A program made the position numbers and the translations under genes. A stretch of DNA of 64,000 bases from Galdieria sulphuraria (taxonomy: Eukaryota > Rhodophyta > Bangiophyceae > Galdieriales > Galdieriaceae). Positions within the stretch are counted from its first letter, which is position 1. The number at the start of each line of letters is the position of its first letter. Positions 52,979 to 64,000 of the stretch are shown here, piece after piece. Location: the NCBI RefSeq assembly GCF_000341285.1, contig NW_005178447.1, positions 116,848 to 180,847 on the forward strand, written 5' to 3'. Under the pieces are notes generated by a model that worked only from the letters and a program-made list of their open reading frames with translations, searched no databases and had not been told where the DNA came from.

Positions 52979-55914
52979 TCAATTAGAAGAGGTACCACCG
53001 TAAGTTTTCAAAGATTCCAAAAATTTGGAACCAAAACGTCCCATTTGTTGACCAACAAACTGAGAAGCAAAGTCTACAACAGATGTATTCGTATATTCTT
53101 TCTTCTGCTTGTTTTGCACATTAGAAGAAACCTGTTTCCATGTTTTGGTTTCTGAACTCTCGAACAACTTATTTTCCGATGCACGTCTATTTCTATGTCG
53201 ATGTAATAAAGAAGGAGTTGGTGCAGGCAAATAAGGAAATCGTGCCACAACTGGTAAGATAGGTGATGAATAAGCTTCCTTGAATGTTGCCTGTTTTACC
53301 TTGCAACATAACAGAGAACGATAAGCATTATTCAATATTCAAAACAATGGTTCGACTTACTTGTGCAGTTTGTTGTTTTGAGTAACTTGAAATACTTAGT
53401 CTTCCCAACAAATGTCCCATTCTATCAAAATGGAAACAAGTATTCGACTCTAGTTGCTCTTTCCAATTACTTGGAAGATTTTGTGTATTTAGAAGAGTCT
53501 CCAGAGTAGTTTTATATTCTTTCCATTTGGAATAAACATCATTGTTGGTTTCTTGCTCTGTATTGCTTGTCTCATGTTGTGAAAAACAAATATCGCCCAT
53601 CCATATAAGGTCCATATACAACTGCAATGTGATGGATAGATTGGTTAACTTACCATCTTTCAAGTTCTTCATGACACCAAAACATTCTAACCATTTCATA
53701 AAATGAGAACAAGTAAAAAGACGGAATATTTGTATATCCTCTGTAAAATGTAATGCATCCAGCAGTTGAGTATATTTGCCAAGCTCCATAAACCACTGAA
53801 TGAGAGATTCTGAAGGATACTTGGAGTCCAACTCAATACTATCTTCACTGGAATCAGAACAAGTAGAAATGTTTTCCAAAGAACAATAAGTAAGTGATTG
53901 TGTCTTCAACGATTGAAGAATAGAAAGAAATATCATATGATGAATGAGATGATGTCGAAATTTGAGTTCCATTTCCGTGAAAAGTTGATTTCTTTTTCCT
54001 ATCCATTCGGAACCTAACTCTTCTATGGAAGATGGAAAAAGATTGAGATGTCTCAAAATTCGAACACAACGATATAAATATAATAAACCAGATAAGACAA
54101 AATCCTGTTTTGTAAGGGACTCGCTAGTTTCCATTTCTTTTTCTTGGCAAAGCAAACAAATATGTGACATTATTCCATCCAATTGCCTAAATATATTCCG
54201 GTCATTCTATTCTTTACAAAACATAAGGAATGCAACTTACTTTTCTAAAGACTGCAAGAATTGTGAATAGCATTGCAAAATTTGCTTATGAATCCTATCT
54301 AATACCGATTGTCTTTCTTCATGTAAAAGTAACGATAACAAGGAAGGAAAGGTTTGATGGAATAACCGTTTCAAATGCTCAATAAGTGGATCATACCAAA
54401 TACGTATATTCATATCCTTCATAAGAAACTCATCTATCCACACTTCCCATGTGCATTTATCGGATTCTAACAAGGAACAAGTAAAAATCTTTCGATTGTC
54501 ATTTCTTTCCTGATCTATATACATCCAAAATGTTCCAGCCCAATCTCCACAATGTTTCCAATAACTTTCAGTTTGTAGACAAGTGGAAATATTGTTCCTC
54601 ATGATGCCTTCCATATGTGCTTTAATGAATTGTTCTGCATTTGTAAAACTAGCATTCAATATCGTTTTGAAAACGTGACGAATACAAGTAACTAAAGACA
54701 TTGACCATATTCGTTTCAGATTCTCTATTTGTTCCCAAAAATTTCTTCGGTTCTGCTCAATGGAAAAAGAATCCAACTTGGATATATGAAGATGAAAAAT
54801 CTCAATCAATCTATCCACATTTTGTTCTGTTGTCACTTGCTTCAACCATTCTTCCAAATTACATTTCATATCTTGATTCACATTCTCAAGCCACTTATTC
54901 ATACCATCCTCACAAACTATCTCCATGTTGGGGTCGTTGATATCTTCCAACTGTCGATGTAAAAAATGCAAAGTCATCGAGTCAAGTTGACGGTTGTATA
55001 AACTTTGTATCGTTTCCATTACAGTTGGCGTTTTTCGTTCTTGAAGTAGTTTCTCATAAATTAGCAATGTTGTCATAATACTGTTCATTCCTGCCTCAAT
55101 CAGTTCTAAATTATAAGAGGAAGTCTTATCTGATGATATTGCTGAGAAACAATCTGACAAGCATCGATATCGCAAATCTAAGAATAGTTTCCATTTTTCA
55201 ACTAAACTCGATTGGTTGCTATGACTCAATAATAGTAAAAAAACAAAGCCAGAGAAGATATCCAACTTGGCGTTAGTTTTCAACAACTCCGATACTTTCT
55301 TCTCCAATCTATCACTTACACTCTCACAATAATCCCAAAAACTTGCTAGAAACTGCTTTAGTGGCTGCGTTGTCAATAATAGTCTTTGTTCCAACTGCTC
55401 TTTCCTTTGTCTCACTGTAAGCAAACCCAACTGACAAGCTAAATAGTCACCACTATCCAAATCTTTGTCAGCTTGTTCCTAATGACTCCACTATAAAAGA
55501 CAAATCCTCTTTACAGTGTTCCAAATGACTTATGATAGACTCTTGTATTGGACATTGTCTTAACAAGTGCTCATCTTTATCCACTGTTGTTGTCGTTGTT
55601 GTTGAAGTTCCCAAAGCATATCGTTTAGTTCCCTGTTGCTCTTCATTCCACTTTTGACAAAACGAAGAAAGCCTTTTTGTGCTTTGCGTGATACATTTGG
55701 TATTTTCTTTTTGTTGCACTAAGGTTTTGAAAGCCTTTGTTAGATCCGCTAGGTGACTCTGATAAACTTGTTGCAATCTTTCTCTTTGTTCTCTTTCCTT
55801 TTCTTCCAACTTTTTGACCTGTTGTCTCAATTGTGTTACATTCATACTGGATAATAACTTGGCTGCTTCTTTTTCTGCAGTGGTTTTCCATAACGAATGT
55901 TGTTTGTGTTGCAT
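52979..55914 (-). CDS. COG1: COG1, conserved oligomeric Golgi complex subunit 1
   Basis: Four exons on the minus strand, about 920 residues. The N-terminal coiled coil (SSMNVTQLRQQVKKLEEKERE... LTKAFKTLVQQKENTK) is the part of COG1 that assembles lobe A; then LDSGDYLACQLGLLTVRQRK, and long helical repeats rich in Trp, Phe and His. The coil-plus-helical-rod layout with the SGDYLAA-like turn is that of COG1; the rest of the protein is weakly conserved even between known COG1s. It tethers retrograde vesicles at the Golgi. Splice between first two exons: a 43-nt intron joins ISHLEH to SDKDLDSGDYL. The PPR gene follows almost without spacer. Confidence 0.68.
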
Positions 55915-56003
55915 CCTGTTTATGGGAAGAATTGTGTAAATGCCGTTCCTTGAAAGGCTGTTGTGAGACAAAGACTTGTCAAGAATATGAAACAAGTTTA
56001 ATA

Positions 56004-56983
56004 ATGGAACAACCATCTTCTTTTCCTGATAAAAACTCGGAAACTGTGACTGAAAGTGAAAGATGGAAACCTCCTTTTTTTCTGTTGTTTGGTGCCTTTA
56101 TGATTCTAGGAAGTTATGCTGCAGGAATGTTAGGTTTAAGAACTTCTAAATTTGCCTTTGGAAAAGACTTGTACAGAGCTTGGGAAGCACATGAAAAAAT
56201 AAGAGGAAGAAGACCCGAAGACATATTCGGAAAGTCTGGTGAAGAAAGTACTAGTCGAGCTTCACAAGGAGAACCATTTGGCAGCACGTGGGAACAAAGA
56301 ATGGACCAAGCAAGACAAAAGGAACAAGCAGATAGAGAACGTAGAGCAAGGTAAGCACTTTGGAGTTTCGTGAAAAGAACAAAAAAGGCAAATAACTTTA
56401 TAGGGAAGAGTTTCGTTTTCGTATGGATGAAGCTATGAAAGAACAAATGAAGCAAGCCTATTATCGCTTTTATCGTCGAAGTGGTCCTCATCTGAATAAC
56501 ATTCATTTTGGTTCAGGAAGTGATGAAGAATGGAGAAGGAAGATATTCGAAGAGATATTGAAAGAAGTACAAGAGTCGATGAAAAGAGCACAATACAAAA
56601 GTTATCGTTCACAAAAGTCAGATAGTGACTCTTTTGAGGCTTGGTTTGGTGGATTGGGTGGAAACAGATTTCAAGGATATACAAGAGGTTACTTTTATGA
56701 ACAAGCAAAAAGAGAACAACAAAGACAAAGAGAGGAATCAACTTCTGGAGTCTTTTCTGCACCTCGCGGGAATATGTATGAAAAACTTGGTTTACCTTTT
56801 GGTGCATCGATGGAACAAGTTAAGGAGGCTTATAGGAAAGCTGCACGATTATGGCATCCTGATACTTATCAAGGAAATGATCCAAAAATGGCAGCCTCTC
56901 GTTTTAGAGAAGTAAATGAAGCTTATGAATATTTGAAAGACCCAAGTCGAAAGGAATCTTATGATCGTAATAGTCGAATGTAG
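56004..56983 (+). CDS. Membrane-anchored J protein with C-terminal J domain
   Basis: Two exons (56004-56351, 56404-56983), about 308 residues. One transmembrane helix near the N-terminus (PPFFLLFGAFMILGSYAAGMLG), then a long charged helix, and at the C-terminus a J domain (MYEKLGLPFGASMEQVKEAYR) with HPD in LWHPDTY, followed by FREVNEAYEYLKDP. A C-terminal J domain is opposite to the usual order and marks a type III J protein. Possible sites are the mitochondrial inner membrane or ER, where it would recruit Hsp70. The upstream frame opens to 55833, but the Met at 56004 follows a stretch shared antisense with COG1. Closest named relatives not certain. Confidence 0.7.
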
Positions 56984-57064
56984 AAGAAATCAAGTTGAAC
57001 AAAAACAAAAATATTTGGAATTGTTTATTATTATTATTCTTCTTCTTATTATCCAACCGAGTAT

Positions 57065-58925
57065 TTAGGTAAGGTTGCCATTGGCAGTTGTACATTCTTC
57101 CAAAGTCTTTTTCAACAGTTTCATAGTTTCCGGATTTCCTCTGCTTAAGACATACAACATATTCTCTTCATCTAAGGAATCAATCTTGTCGTTATTATTA
57201 ACTGACACATTGGATGACTTTTTGTTGACTTCTTCTTTTCCAGCATTAACTTCATGAAAATGGGCTACCTTACTAAGTAATCTAGCATAAGTATTTCCAT
57301 TCAATTTCTGTTGAGCATAGCGTTCACAATCTTCTCTTCTCTTCTTATTCCAATAAGAAGCAGGTAATATCTTTTTGGGATCACAACGATATGCATATCT
57401 TTGTGCTACATTGACTACCTCATCTAATAAGCCTTCTGATAATAGAATAGGCTCATATCCCAAAGAACGAAATTTTCTATTAGAAACTTGCAATTCATTC
57501 TCTGCCGATTCTTGTCTTGGATTACTAACATAAACAATATCTACTTGAGTCATACGAGATACCAATTTAGCCAAGTCTCGAACGCGATGACATTCTGCCA
57601 CTTGATTGAATATTGCAACTCTTTCACCTTGATTGGGAGGATTGGCAACAGCCAAAGCAATACATTTAGCAGTATCTTGAATATGAATAAATGCCCTTGT
57701 TTGACCACCTGTTCCATATACCGTAAGTGGAGCTCCTAATGCAGCCTGCATCAAAAATCGATTAAGAACTGTTCCATAGTCACTATCATAATCGAAACGA
57801 TTGATAAGACGCTCATCTCTTCTAGTTTGTGAAGTATTGGTGCCCCAAACAATGCCTTGATGAAGGTCAGTAATCCGAATAGCATCATTTTTCTGATAAA
57901 ACTGAAATAGTAATGCGTCCAAACACTTCGTAGTATGATAAACAGAACCCTAAAATCAGATATTCTATTACTGAAAACTACCCATCGATCGATTGAATAC
58001 TTACAGGATAGGAAGGATGCAAAATATTAGAAACTTGACCACCTGGCAAAACAACATCAATATAGCCTTCTGGAATTTCTTCTCCACTTGTCCCATAACC
58101 ATAAACTCCCATTGTTCCCAAATGTACCAAATGAATATCTAAATTGGATTCCACAATAGCACAAAGTAGATTGTGAGTGGCATTCACATTATTATGGACA
58201 GTATAACGCTTTTGGGATGAACCTTTCATAGAATATGGAGCTGCTCGTTGTTCAGCAAAGTGAATGATAGCATCTGGTTTCTCTTTCAACAACAGTTGTA
58301 ACAGACGATCATATTCATTTGCTATATCCAAACGTTCAAATCGAAGTTCACGACCAGATACTTGTTTCCAAGTCTCTATTCTTTCAGTAATAGGATAAAT
58401 GGGAGTAAGGGAACCAGCTTCCAACTCGTTATCGATATTCCGACGAGATAGATTGTCCACAATCAACACTTCGTGTCCTACCTCTGAAAGAAAAAGAGAA
58501 GTAGGCCAACCACAAAACCCATCACCACCACAGATGATTATTTTCTTTGGAGTTCCATACATCATAAAGTTATGTTCTCCGTTCATGGCGCCATTGACGA
58601 GGTGGATTCCATCATCATGATGAGTGGGGTTGGAACCTACACCAGTTCTCTGTGAAATATCGTTATGTTCCCCAAAATAGTTGTTATATTCTACACCGCT
58701 GTGCTCTGATTGTTGTGCCATTATAAAAGATAAATAAAACGCAAGTCTGCCTGTTCTCCTCCACTGACCGTGAACAGCTTTGTTCTGAACAACTCGTTGA
58801 CGAGAGCAGCTACTACAGCGAATACCTTTAAGCCGAACAGCAAACTGCAGTTCCTTGGTATAAAATCTTTCAACATTGCCAATGGTAGGGTAGGCATTAG
58901 TCACAAAACACGAATAGTTATTCAT
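57065..58925 (-). CDS. SQD1: UDP-sulfoquinovose synthase (SQD1)
   Basis: Two exons (58925-58005, 57949-57065), 601 residues, longer than the plant enzyme by an N-terminal and C-terminal extension. Converts UDP-glucose and sulfite to UDP-sulfoquinovose for sulfolipid synthesis. Short-chain dehydrogenase fold: NAD motif IIICGGDGFCGWPTSLFL, then DNLSRRNID, DAIIHFAEQRAAPYSM, LGTMGVYGYG, and catalytic Tyr-xxx-Lys in YHTTKCLD (Y then K), joined just after the intron, and NRFLMQAALGAPLTVYGTGGQTRAFIHI. A leader of about 70 residues with Arg and Ser looks like a plastid transit peptide. The tail carries Asn- and Ser-rich text. SQD2 lies divergently 150 bp away. Confidence 0.95.
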
Positions 58926-59075
58926 ACCTGACGAGAGAGTAATGTGAAATCGAAGAATAAGGCCGTTTTATGGGATAAATTGATTCATAAAAAGATTCTT
59001 TTTCTTCTTCCACACACAGTTAGGTGAAAGAAGTGAGTATTAGCAACTGTATTGAAATAGGCTATTCACAATAAT
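58926..59075. promoter_or_regulatory. Bidirectional spacer SQD1/SQD2
   Basis: Only 150 bp separate the two divergent start codons of consecutive pathway genes. It should include both 5' UTRs and a shared promoter. No clear TATA or CCAAT word identified. Inference from position. Confidence 0.45.
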
Positions 59076-60434
59076 ATGCAACAACTACAAGAATGTCACA
59101 AAATTACAAAAGCTTCAAGTGGACAAGCCGTTGCACTTTCTTGCTATGGTCCTGAAGACCTGAATCTGTGCAAAACTTTGCCCAGAAAAGTAGTAATGAT
59201 AATTGAGCCAACACCTTTTACTCACATTTCAGGATACTCCAACCGTTTTCGAGAAACTTTGAAATATCTAAAACAAGCAGGAGATGAAGTGCTTATTATT
59301 GTCCCCGACAACTCTTTCGATGCACCTCAAGAAATTTATGGATTTCCTATCATCTCTATTCGAGGCTTTCGTTTCTTTTTGTATCCCAAAATAACTTTAT
59401 CTTTTGGTTTGTTTGGAGGAATATTTTCAGCGCTTCGACGCTTTAGACCAGACATTGTGCACGTTTCCACTCCGGGGTTTATTTCCTTTGCAGTATTGTT
59501 TTATGTTTGGTTACTCCGAATTCCGCTGCTTTTTTCTTATCATACACACCTTCCAGTTTATGCACGTACTTATGGTTTGGGACTTTTAGAACGATTCTCT
59601 TGGAGACTGATTTCCTTTGTACATAACAAGGCCGACCTATCTATTACAGTATCTCCTCAACTTTGTCAAGAACTGGCTGACCACGGAATAAAGCATATTG
59701 ACTGTTGGAGAAAGGCAGTTGATACCGAAACTTTTCATCCGCACTTTCGAAATGAAGCTATGAGACTTCGTTTAACGGATGACCATCCAGACTGTGTATT
59801 ACTGATTTATGTGGTTGGTATATTTCTGGATAATTCTATCAGTTTCTCATTGTGTTTTTCTATTTAGGGAAGATTGGGTGCTGAAAAGAATTTAACTTGT
59901 CTCAGAACTGTGATAGAAACTATTCCTAATGTTCGTTTAGCGCTGATTGGAGATGGACCTTTTGCAAAGTATTTGAGAAAATATTTTGCTGGTACGCGTA
60001 CGCATTTTACTGGACAACTCAGAGGAAAGGAGCTATCGGAAGCTTTTGCTTGTGGTGATGTATTTGTGATGCCTTCAGAGTCGGAAACGATGGGATTTGT
60101 AGTCATGGAAGCAATGGCAAGTGGAGTTCCAGTTGTAGGTGCAGCAGCCGGAGGTATTCCTCATCTCATTCAACATCAAGTGACAGGTTATTTATATAAT
60201 CCTGGTAATATAGACCAATTGATTGGTTTAGTGAAACAGTTGGTGGATAATCCTTGGTTACGAAAGGACATGTCGATTCAAGCCAGAAAAGAGACTGAGA
60301 GATGGGATTGGTATTCTGCTACAGCCGTTTTAAGAAATGTACAATATGCTCAAGCCATTGAAAACTTTCAACAAAGCAAAAGAAGAAGAATATGGAATAA
60401 GATACAAAAGATATTATTTTGGTGGAGAAGATAG
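59076..60434 (+). CDS. SQD2: Sulfoquinovosyltransferase (SQD2), GT4 family
   Basis: Two exons (59076-59813, 59868-60434), 434 residues. Transfers sulfoquinovose from UDP-sulfoquinovose to diacylglycerol, the last step of sulfolipid (SQDG) synthesis in the plastid envelope. Motifs: VVMIIEPTPFTHISGYSNRF, DEVLIIVPD, HVSTPGFISF, LLFSYHTHLPVYARTYG, GRLGAEKNLTCL, ALIGDGPFAKYL, and the GT4 Glu-7-Glu motif in PSESETMGFVVMEAMASGVPVVG. Homologous to cyanobacterial SqdX. The N-terminal 35 residues precede the conserved core and may be a transit peptide. The 54-nt intron splits ...LLIYV and GRLGAEKN. Confidence 0.95.
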
Positions 60435-60591
60435 TTGAGAGTATACTTGAAAATATTTTGGATGGATAAGTTTAATAGTTACAAGGATGATAAGGCCAAG
60501 TTGAATACTTTTATTTCGGTATTAGGGAGAGAATTGGTATGATTGGTATTGTTTCTTATGAGGTTGGACTGGCTTTTGTGAGATGATATAT

Positions 60592-62049
60592 TCATAGCGT
60601 TGTTCTTGTGGGTATTACTGAATGCAGCCTAATCCAACCTATTTTTTGAAAAATAAGATACATAAGTATTCCCAATGCAATCATAACTAAAGTGGTCACT
60701 GCAGCAGCCCAATTACTTAACAATATCATTCCACAACAACAAAATAACCCACTTGCAACTAATAACCAGACAACCCCATTTCCACCTGCAACTCGAAAAG
60801 GTCTTAAAAGATGTCCTTGTGAATATCGAAGACCTATAAAAGCACACAATTCCAATGCCAACTTGAGACTATACAAAACCGAATCAACTTGCAAAAGGCT
60901 TTCAAAACTGAAAATACTACAAAATGCGGTACCCAATGAAACCAAAAGAATACAAAATATCGGAGTTGCATATATGGAATGTAAATAACCAAGTCGTTTG
61001 GGTAACAAACCACATATAATCATTCCATATAAAGCACGTGATGATGTAGCTAATAAAGAATTGAGCATACCAACAGCACTAACCATTCCTCCTAACGCAA
61101 TCCAATAGCCTAACCAACGTCCACTAACTACTTGGTTACAAGCACGAGGCCAAAATGCATCCGTCCACAACTCCCAATTCTGATTATATGTTACTGTGGA
61201 TAATATTGGAAGGAGAAAAGATATGATTCCCATTGCACATGACAATAAAATAGCTTTTGGATAAGTTTGAGAAGCATTTCGAACTTCTCCTGCACAAGTG
61301 CCTGCACTATCATAGCCACATAGATTCCATAATAAAGATGCAAAATATAAACGCCAATGAGATAGTTTCCAACCTCGAAAACTTAACCAAACTTGAGGAG
61401 AAGCTCTTGGAAGACCCATCAAAGCCAACAACAAAAAGGGAAAACATACAAAAATAGTAAACAGAATAGAAGCCCATCCCACCATATGCAGTCCAATCAC
61501 ATTCAGTACAGTACAAAAAGACAATATAAGTATTCCTCCCAAAGTTGTCCACCAACGAGATATGCTACTAGTTCCTATCAATACTGATAAATAATCGCTA
61601 AAGAGTCGGGGTAATAACGCATTATCCACCAAAGAGTCCACAAACGTCCACCAACCAACTTGAAAAGAAAAAAAACTTCCAAAAGCTTCATAAACCCATA
61701 AAACAAATCCACCATCTTTAGGAAACATGGTGGACAGTTCTGCTGTCATCAAGGCTTGAGGAACAGACCATAGCCAAGGAACAATCAAGATACCCACTAT
61801 TGCAGGTAGCGGACCTGCTGCACCAACCAATGGCTCCAATCCATAACCACCTCCAGCAGTTAATAAATAAATTAGACTGGATAGTTGCCATACTCCAACA
61901 CTTCGCTTAGGAAACGATTCACCAAGCTCCCAATCTTCTGATTGTTCTGTCAAGAACTGTAAGCCTTCAAAACTGGAGGCTTTTTCCTCAGTTTGTTCTT
62001 GTACAGAGTGATTATTGGATATCGTAGTAAGTTCTACATTTTCCTCCAT
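60592..62049 (-). CDS. Polyamine/amino-acid permease (APC family, PUT-like)
   Basis: Single-exon 485-residue integral membrane protein with about twelve helices. Typical text: VWQLSSLIYLLTAGGGYGLEPL in the first helix, VPWLWSVPQALMTAELSTMFPKDGGFVLWV, QVGWWTFVDSLVDNALLPRLFSDYL, and CGYDSAGTCAGEVRNASQTYPKAILL. These match the plant PUT/LAT branch (polyamine uptake transporters) of APC carriers, which import spermidine, putrescine or related cationic amines with protons. Substrate still inferred. The N-terminal 60 residues are a soluble acidic region; the start at 62049 replaces a TTG at 62085. Confidence 0.82.
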   Translation of the reverse strand: MEENVELTTISNNHSVQEQTEEKASSFEGLQFLTEQSEDWELGESFPKRSVGVWQLSSLIYLLTAGGGYGLEPLVGAAGPLPAIVGILIVPWLWSVPQALMTAELSTMFPKDGGFVLWVYEAFGSFFSFQVGWWTFVDSLVDNALLPRLFSDYLSVLIGTSSISRWWTTLGGILILSFCTVLNVIGLHMVGWASILFTIFVCFPFLLLALMGLPRASPQVWLSFRGWKLSHWRLYFASLLWNLCGYDSAGTCAGEVRNASQTYPKAILLSCAMGIISFLLPILSTVTYNQNWELWTDAFWPRACNQVVSGRWLGYWIALGGMVSAVGMLNSLLATSSRALYGMIICGLLPKRLGYLHSIYATPIFCILLVSLGTAFCSIFSFESLLQVDSVLYSLKLALELCAFIGLRYSQGHLLRPFRVAGGNGVVWLLVASGLFCCCGMILLSNWAAAVTTLVMIALGILMYLIFQKIGWIRLHSVIPTRTTL

Positions 62050-62251
62050 CAAAGTTTCAACTAACACACAATATGTGATCCACAAACTGAAAGACTTATA
62101 TCATTCTATTCTCTCCCCAAATCATAATGAATTATACGCGTTGTTGGAGTTGGACTTTGAAATTGGTTGTAGTTATTCTCCATTTTGTAGTATATAGAAC
62201 ATCTATTAACAAGAATTAGTAGAAAACCTTGTTTCTATACCCTTAAAAATT

Positions 62252-62933
<682 letters not shown>

Positions 62934-63013
62934 AACGATCTTTGCAACTTTAGTCCATTTCCATTCAACGTTATTGGGTGATTTGTGTGCATCGACGTCG
63001 TGCCTTTTAGAAT

Positions 63014-63697
63014 ATGGTTCGACATAATAATGTAGTTCCCAACGGTCACTTTCACAAAGACTGGCAAAGAAGAGTAAAAACATGGTTCAATCAACCTATG
63101 AGAAAGAAGAGAAGAAGATTAGCACGTCAGAAAAAGGTCTGAATGTTTTTTTCTCATAGAGTGGATCTTTGGCTTACATTTGTCTTATAGGCAGCACGTT
63201 TAGCTCCTCGTCCAGCTAAAGGTCCCTTGAGACCCATTGTGCATTGTCCCACTGTGAAATATAATATGAACGTAAGACTTGGAAGAGGTTTTACTTTGGA
63301 AGAGTTGAAAGAGGCCAAGATCAATCCACAATTTGCTAGAACGATTGGTATTAGTGTTGACCGTAGAAGAAAGAATCGTTCAGTAGAGTCTCTTCAGACC
63401 AACGTTCAACGCTTGAAAGAATACTTGTCGAGACTAATCTTATTCCCCAGAAGACACGGCAAGCCAAAGAGTGGTGACAGTGATCCTTCAGAACTTGCCA
63501 TGGCAAAACAAGTCTTTGGAGATGTATTGCCTATTCAATCCACTACTTCGACAAGTGTAGAAACTCGGACAGTAACAGAAGAAGAACGCTCAAAGAGTGC
63601 CTATCAGACTTTGAGAGTTGCCAGAAAACAAGCCAAAAATATTGGAAAACAGAAGAAGAAAGAAAAAGAACAAGCAGAAGAAACTTCAAAAGAATAA
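63014..63697 (+). CDS. RPL13: Ribosomal protein eL13
   Basis: Two exons (63014-63136, 63191-63697), 209 residues. Large-subunit cytosolic ribosomal protein. Text is strongly conserved: [33 protein letters not shown], then [41 protein letters not shown] and [21 protein letters not shown]. The tail is basic and Glu-rich as usual. It binds rRNA near the polypeptide exit side of the 60S subunit. Confidence 0.96.
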
Positions 63698-63778
63698 ACT
63701 GAATATTTGTTGTTTTATCAACAGTTGGAAAACTCTTGTACAAACGGAAAAATATTTTACGTCTTGGCATTGGAGACG

Positions 63779-64000
63779 ATGAAGGAGAAGAAGAGGAAAA
63801 TAGCTCAAGTTGTCCACTTGAACGAAACGTATGCAGACTTGATAGATAAACATTGTTTATTTATAAATAACCTCGACTATTTAACGAAAGAAGAAGAAGT
63901 GACGTTATATTTTCAAAGTTTTGGTCCCGTCAAGCGTTGTTTGGTTATCCAAGACGCTGTTACTGGCCACTGTCGAGGCTATGGCTTTGTCAAGTTTCAA
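63779..64000 (+). CDS. RRM RNA-binding protein, 5' part (continues beyond window)
   Basis: Partial gene cut by the right window edge; 74 codons seen, open to the end. A short basic lead (MKEKKRKIAQ) is followed by an RNA recognition motif: RNP2 in LFINNLDYLT and RNP1 in GYGFVKF, with helix EEEVTLYFQSFG and VKRCLVIQD between. One RRM visible so far; the remainder cannot be judged, so neither the protein class nor its splicing, export or translation role can be fixed. Confidence 0.75.
   Translation, partial: MKEKKRKIAQVVHLNETYADLIDKHCLFINNLDYLTKEEEVTLYFQSFGPVKRCLVIQDAVTGHCRGYGFVKFQ

Overview
The window looks like nuclear DNA of a compact, intron-bearing photosynthetic eukaryote. The best fit is a cyanidialean red alga of the Galdieria type. 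The reasons are: A+T-rich DNA; about 40 genes in 64 kb on both strands; introns mostly 41-65 nt with GTAAGT-like donors and a very short acceptor region; plant- or red-algal-type plastid genes (SQD1, SQD2, an EGY-type site-2 protease, OEP21-like and PsbQ-like proteins) beside ordinary eukaryotic housekeeping genes. The organism call is an inference from content and style; no marker gene was compared with a database.

Layout. 0.6-9.5 kb: LTO1-like gene, tRNA-Ile(UAU), DNAJC9-like J protein, the APC/C coactivator FZR1/CDH1, the splicing factor CWC24/RNF113 and a divergent small coiled-coil gene, a GT90 glycosyltransferase, an Alba-like gene that seems frame-disrupted, proteasome receptor RPN13, and a small RING protein. 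9.6-24.9 kb: GT61 glycosyltransferase, formamidase with a one-base frame break, DDT/WHIM chromatin protein, ABCG half-transporter with a 25-nt micro-exon, plant-type RING E3, PsbQ-like lumen protein, UBE2S, OEP21-like barrel, EGY protease. 25-31.4 kb: cobalamin-independent methionine synthase, malonate-CoA-ligase-like enzyme, a 1.3 kb gene-poor microsatellite-rich gap, CZIB. 31.6-45.5 kb: Pumilio, UTP21, SAP30-like, aldo/keto reductase, RMD1/DUF155, an unrecognised gene, a small ATP-synthase-e-like protein, a rhomboid protease and a ketopantoate-reductase-like enzyme. 45.6-56 kb: a UBL-STI1-FKBP fusion, ribophorin II/SWP1, a large secreted repeat protein, a PPR protein and COG1. 56-64 kb: membrane J protein, SQD1 and SQD2 head to head, a polyamine-type permease, UBC13, ribosomal eL13 and the 5' part of an RRM gene.

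How the genes connect. SQD1 makes UDP-sulfoquinovose and SQD2 uses it to make the plastid sulfolipid; their start codons are only about 150 bp apart, which suggests a shared promoter. Several genes serve ubiquitin-proteasome work (FZR1, UBE2S, UBC13, RPN13, two RING proteins, the UBL-FKBP fusion) but they are scattered and not an operon. No virus-like element, transposon or CRISPR array was recognised. The most unusual single object is the UBL-STI1-FKBP gene at 45.6-47.5 kb.

Exon borders were set by eye, by keeping the frame open across GT...AG (once GC...AG) and by matching known families. Several apparent starts on TTG or GTG were moved to the first sensible ATG.
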